NCBI GenBank assembly: GCA_046048295.1
Contig: JBJOGJ010000180.1
Span: 1 to 8,191, forward strand
Length of the DNA: 8,191 bases
Direction: 5' to 3'
Origin: CBDCWA01 sp046048295
GTDB taxonomy: Bacteria; Pseudomonadota; Alphaproteobacteria; Rhizobiales; Hyphomicrobiaceae
Shown here: positions 5,481 through 8,191 of the stretch, piece by piece
How the letters are laid out: each line of letters starts with the position of its first letter
Numbering within the stretch: the stretch's first letter is position 1
The notes under the pieces: model-generated
Seen by the model: only the letters and a program-made list of their open reading frames with translations
The model's database searches: none
Told to the model about the DNA's origin: nothing
Program-made: the position numbers and the translations under genes

Positions 5481-6797
5481 CTAGCCGTTCGTTTTCTTTT
5501 GTCTGAGCCCAGCCCAATAGGCCAGCCGCTTGTTGATCTCTCGCTCAAAGCCACGTTCCGGCGGGTCATAGAACTTCAAACGTTGCCTAATCTCATCGGG
5601 AAAATAGTTCTGCCCGGAGAAACCCTCGGGCGTATCGTGATCATAGTTGTAGCCCTCGCCGTATCCCTCATCCGCCATGAGCTTCGTCGGCGCGTTCAGG
5701 ACATGCTTCGGAGGGGACAGGCTGCCGTGTTCCTTCGCAGCCCGCATCGCAGCCTTGTAGGCCACATAGACACCATTCGACTTCGGTGCCGTCGCCAGAT
5801 AGATGGTCGCCTGGGCGAGTGCCAACTCCCCTTCTGGGGAACCCAGAAAATCGTATGCGTCCTTGGCAGCGAGCGCCTGATGCACGGCTTCGGGATCGGC
5901 AAGGCCGATGTCCTCATTCGCCATTCTCACCAGTCGTCGTGCAATGAACAGCCGGTCCTCGCCCCCGTCGAACATCCGGCATAGCCAATAGAGCGCCGCA
6001 TCGGGATCCGATCCCCGGACAGCCTTATGCAGAGCGGAGACGAGGTTGTAGTGGCCATCCCGGCTGGCGTCGTACATGGGCGCGCGCCGCTGCACGAGAG
6101 CCGTCAACCTCGCACGGTCGAGGCATGCTTCGTCGGGCCCCACCAGCCCGAAAATCTGTTCCACCAGATTGAGCGCCGACCGACCGTCACCATCGGCCAT
6201 CGCGGCAAGCGCACTACGCGCGTCATCGTCGAGTGGCAGCGGCCGGCCCTCTATGGACTCGGCACGCGCGATGAGCTTTCTGATGGCCGCCTCATCGTGG
6301 CGATTGAACGTCAACACCGTAGCACGCGACAGCAACGCCGCATTGAGCTCGAAGGAAGGGTTTTCAGTCGTAGCACCGACGAGAATTATGGTGCCGTCCT
6401 CCAGAAGCGGGAGGAAGCTGTCCTGCTGTGCACGGTTGAACCTATGGATCTCGTCGATGAACAGCAGCGTCGCGCGTCCCAGCTTTCGCCTTTCACGGGC
6501 GCGATCGAATGCCTTTCTAAGGTCCTGGACGCCGGAGAAGATCGCTGACAATTGCTCGAATTCGAGACCCGACTGCTTTGCGATGAGGCGCGCAACCGTC
6601 GTCTTGCCGGTACCAGGCGCCCCCCAGAGAATCATGCTGGAAAGCCTCCCGGCCCTCAGCATCAAGGTGAGCTTGCCATCGGGCCCAACGAGGTGGTCCT
6701 GGCCGACGACCTCTTCCAAAGCCCTCGGGCGCATGCGGTCGGCGAGCGGCCGCCCAGCGTCCTCCGATAAACCAGCAGCATCGAACAAGTCGGTCAT
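5481..6797 (-). CDS. rarA: Replication-associated recombination protein A (AAA+ ATPase RarA/MgsA)
   Basis: RarA is a cytoplasmic AAA+ ATPase of the clamp-loader branch (Mgs1/WRNIP1 family) that acts at stalled replication forks and binds SSB and single-stranded ends. The 438-aa product has the normal length. Walker A is GAPGTGKTT at residues 59-67, Walker B is LLFIDEIHRFN at 111-121, and sensor 1 lies in VGATTENPSF at 140-149. The N-terminal RPLADRMRPRALEEVVGQDH is typical. The C-terminal half contains the MgsA tetramerisation domain, ending with a YNYDHDTPEGFSGQNYFPDE block. The ATG at 6797 is chosen because the protein then begins MTDLF as homologues do. The frame is open back to 7043, but that part is antisense-free overlap with the protease gene and unlike any RarA. 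It follows the DegQ-like gene by 46 nt on the same strand, so the two are probably one operon whose promoter lies outside the window. Confidence 0.95.
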   Translation of the reverse strand: MTDLFDAAGLSEDAGRPLADRMRPRALEEVVGQDHLVGPDGKLTLMLRAGRLSSMILWGAPGTGKTTVARLIAKQSGLEFEQLSAIFSGVQDLRKAFDRARERRKLGRATLLFIDEIHRFNRAQQDSFLPLLEDGTIILVGATTENPSFELNAALLSRATVLTFNRHDEAAIRKLIARAESIEGRPLPLDDDARSALAAMADGDGRSALNLVEQIFGLVGPDEACLDRARLTALVQRRAPMYDASRDGHYNLVSALHKAVRGSDPDAALYWLCRMFDGGEDRLFIARRLVRMANEDIGLADPEAVHQALAAKDAYDFLGSPEGELALAQATIYLATAPKSNGVYVAYKAAMRAAKEHGSLSPPKHVLNAPTKLMADEGYGEGYNYDHDTPEGFSGQNYFPDEIRQRLKFYDPPERGFEREINKRLAYWAGLRQKKTNG

Positions 6798-6843
6798 GGC
6801 CTGCAGTCTACCGCCCTGCGCCTCGTACCGCCAGCAGCATGCC

Positions 6844-8191
6844 TCAGTTGCGCACCTGCAAGCGAAGAACACGTCCGCGGCGCTGGATGGCCAACTGCCA
6901 GCTTGACGCGCGCGTGCCCAGCGCCTTGCTGAGATCGTCAATACGGCTAACCCGCTCGTCGTTGACTTGCAGGATGATGTCGCCGGTCTGAAACCCAAGC
7001 CGGTTCGCGACAGAACCGCGACGCACCGACAGAATGACGACACCTACCCCTTGGTCCAACTCCAGCCGCTCTGCCATGCCGGGCAGGATGTTACCCACCC
7101 TGGCGCCATCGAACGGATGATCGCCCGAAAGATTGCGCACATCTCCAGGCCCGGGCTTCGGAGGCGCAGCGATTACGAGTTTTACCTGGCTGGTGCGACC
7201 GCGGCGCACCACGTCGAGCACTGCAGAGCGTCCAACACCCGTCGTGGTGAGCCGATAGAGTACAGCGCGAGGATCAGACACCGGAAAGCCATCGACGCCG
7301 GTGATGACGTCCCCCGGCAGCAGTCCTGCCTTCTCTGCCGGACCATTGTCATAAACTCTCGAAACAAATGCACCCGCCACACGCCTCAGCCCGAGACCAG
7401 CCGCTTTCCCGCGATCGAGCGGCTCGAGCGTCGCACCAAGCCAAGGCCGCTGAACCGGCCGGCCCGACAGCGCACTCTCGACATAGAGCCGGACGAGGTT
7501 GGATGGAATTGCGAAGCCGATCCCCATCGAGCCACCGGACTTCGAGAATATCGCAGTGTTGATGCCGACGAGCCTCCCATCGACATCGACCAGCGCACCA
7601 CCCGAATTCCCAGGATTGATGGCCGCGTCGGTCTGGATGAATACCTGCGCGTCAGAGCGCGTCACGCCGGTCCTTGCCAGGGCCGACACGATTCCACTCG
7701 TTACGGTCTGGCCGACACCGAATGGATTGCCGATCGCAAGAACCAGATCACCAACCTGTAGTGCATCGGAATCCTGGAATTCGAGGTACGGGAATTTGCC
7801 GTCGCCACCACGGATCCTGAGCACAGCAATGTCCGTTTCTTTATCTTTCAGGATCACCTCGGCATCGTATTCACGCAGATCCGAGAGGGCGATCTTGATG
7901 AGTGTGCCCTCGCCACCTTCCACAACGTGATTGTTGGTCACCACGATGCCTTCCCGGCTGACGATCACACCCGACCCAAGCGCATTCTGGACGCGCTCGC
8001 GCATGCCGCCGAATTCATCGCCGAAGAAGCGGCGGAAAAACGGATCGTTCGCGAACGGCGAAGTGAAACTCTGCACACGTGCGCTCACATAGACGTTGAC
8101 GACTGCCGGGGTGACTTTCTTCACGACGGGCGCAAAAGAATAGCGCATGACCTGCTCGCTCGGCGGCGGCACGCGGCGTTGCGCCTGCGCG
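6844..8191 (-). CDS. degQ: DegQ/DegP-like HtrA serine endoprotease (partial, N-terminus outside window)
   Basis: This is a periplasmic HtrA-family protease/chaperone for misfolded envelope proteins. The visible part is 449 codons including the stop; the signal peptide and first residues lie beyond the right edge. The frame stays open through the edge as ...AQAQRR before VPPPSEQ, so the GTG at 8172 is not the start. AQAQ may be the end of a signal peptide. Counting from 8172, the catalytic triad is H82 (VVTNNHVVEGG), D114 (KETDIAVLRI) and S190 (NPGNSGGALVD, codon at 7605-7603). The protease domain is followed by PDZ1 (about 240-330, beginning near PWLGATLEP) and PDZ2 (about 365-440, GVVILSVRRGSVANRLGFQ), the DegP/DegQ two-PDZ plan. 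A phenylalanine-rich segment (DPFFRRFFGDEF) sits in the LA-loop region before the protease core, as in rhizobial homologues. The stop is 46 nt before rarA. Choosing degQ over degP or degS relies on architecture; DegS has one PDZ and is less likely. Confidence 0.92.
   Translation of the reverse strand, partial: AQAQRRVPPPSEQVMRYSFAPVVKKVTPAVVNVYVSARVQSFTSPFANDPFFRRFFGDEFGGMRERVQNALGSGVIVSREGIVVTNNHVVEGGEGTLIKIALSDLREYDAEVILKDKETDIAVLRIRGGDGKFPYLEFQDSDALQVGDLVLAIGNPFGVGQTVTSGIVSALARTGVTRSDAQVFIQTDAAINPGNSGGALVDVDGRLVGINTAIFSKSGGSMGIGFAIPSNLVRLYVESALSGRPVQRPWLGATLEPLDRGKAAGLGLRRVAGAFVSRVYDNGPAEKAGLLPGDVITGVDGFPVSDPRAVLYRLTTTGVGRSAVLDVVRRGRTSQVKLVIAAPPKPGPGDVRNLSGDHPFDGARVGNILPGMAERLELDQGVGVVILSVRRGSVANRLGFQTGDIILQVNDERVSRIDDLSKALGTRASSWQLAIQRRGRVLRLQVRN

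Noticed and set aside
5487..5501. Third GTTC-N7 repeat resembling a LexA box
   Set aside because: The second half is TTTG rather than GTTC, and the sequence is at the 3' coding end of rarA, not near a promoter.
6798..7043. N-terminal extension of RarA
   Set aside because: It lies within the 3' end of the protease gene in another frame. Homologues begin at the MTDLF start at 6797.
8170..8172. GTG as start of the DegQ-like gene
   Set aside because: The frame continues to the window edge, and a periplasmic HtrA protein needs a signal peptide upstream of this point.

Overview
The window looks like chromosomal DNA of an alphaproteobacterium, most likely in the Rhizobiales (Hyphomicrobiales). The reasons are its GC-rich composition, a full-length CcrM-type GANTC adenine methyltransferase preceded by a CtrA-type box (TTAG-N7-TTAA), two direct repeats of the alphaproteobacterial LexA form (GTTC-N7-GTTC), and a DegQ-like protease next to rarA. 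Genus cannot be told from sequence reading alone. I see no insertion sequence, prophage, CRISPR array, rRNA or tRNA. Coding density is high and the genes look like core genes.

Layout. Positions 1-433 (minus strand) hold the first 144 codons of a family 2 glycosyltransferase that runs off the left edge. A 135-bp divergent intergenic region (434-568) follows, with a sigma70-like promoter overlapped by a strong candidate LexA box. Reading rightwards on the plus strand come a PA0069/COG1533-type radical SAM protein (569-1672), ribonuclease HII rnhB (1713-2357), a 169-bp regulatory gap (2358-2526), ccrM (2527-3657) and a polytopic MFS/BT1-like transporter (3740-5371). On the minus strand, converging on the transporter, are a DegQ-like periplasmic serine protease (6844-8191, N-terminus cut by the right edge) and rarA/mgsA (5481-6797), spaced like an operon.

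How the genes fit together. Four of the seven genes concern, or may concern, DNA integrity and replication. RNase HII removes ribonucleotides from DNA. CcrM sets the cell-cycle-dependent GANTC methylation state. RarA acts at stalled forks. The radical SAM protein belongs to the COG that contains spore photoproduct lyase, although its own reaction is unknown. Both intergenic regions of this plus-strand block carry a perfect GTTC-N7-GTTC direct repeat. The one before the radical SAM gene sits on the predicted -10 element. The one before ccrM lies 1 nt after a GANTC site and about 35 nt before a CtrA-like box. The most interesting reading is that the radical SAM-rnhB unit is under SOS control, and that the ccrM control region may combine LexA, CtrA and its own methylation mark. 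The first part is well supported by sequence. The second is weaker, because a small hairpin plus T-rich tract (a possible rnhB terminator) overlaps the same bases.
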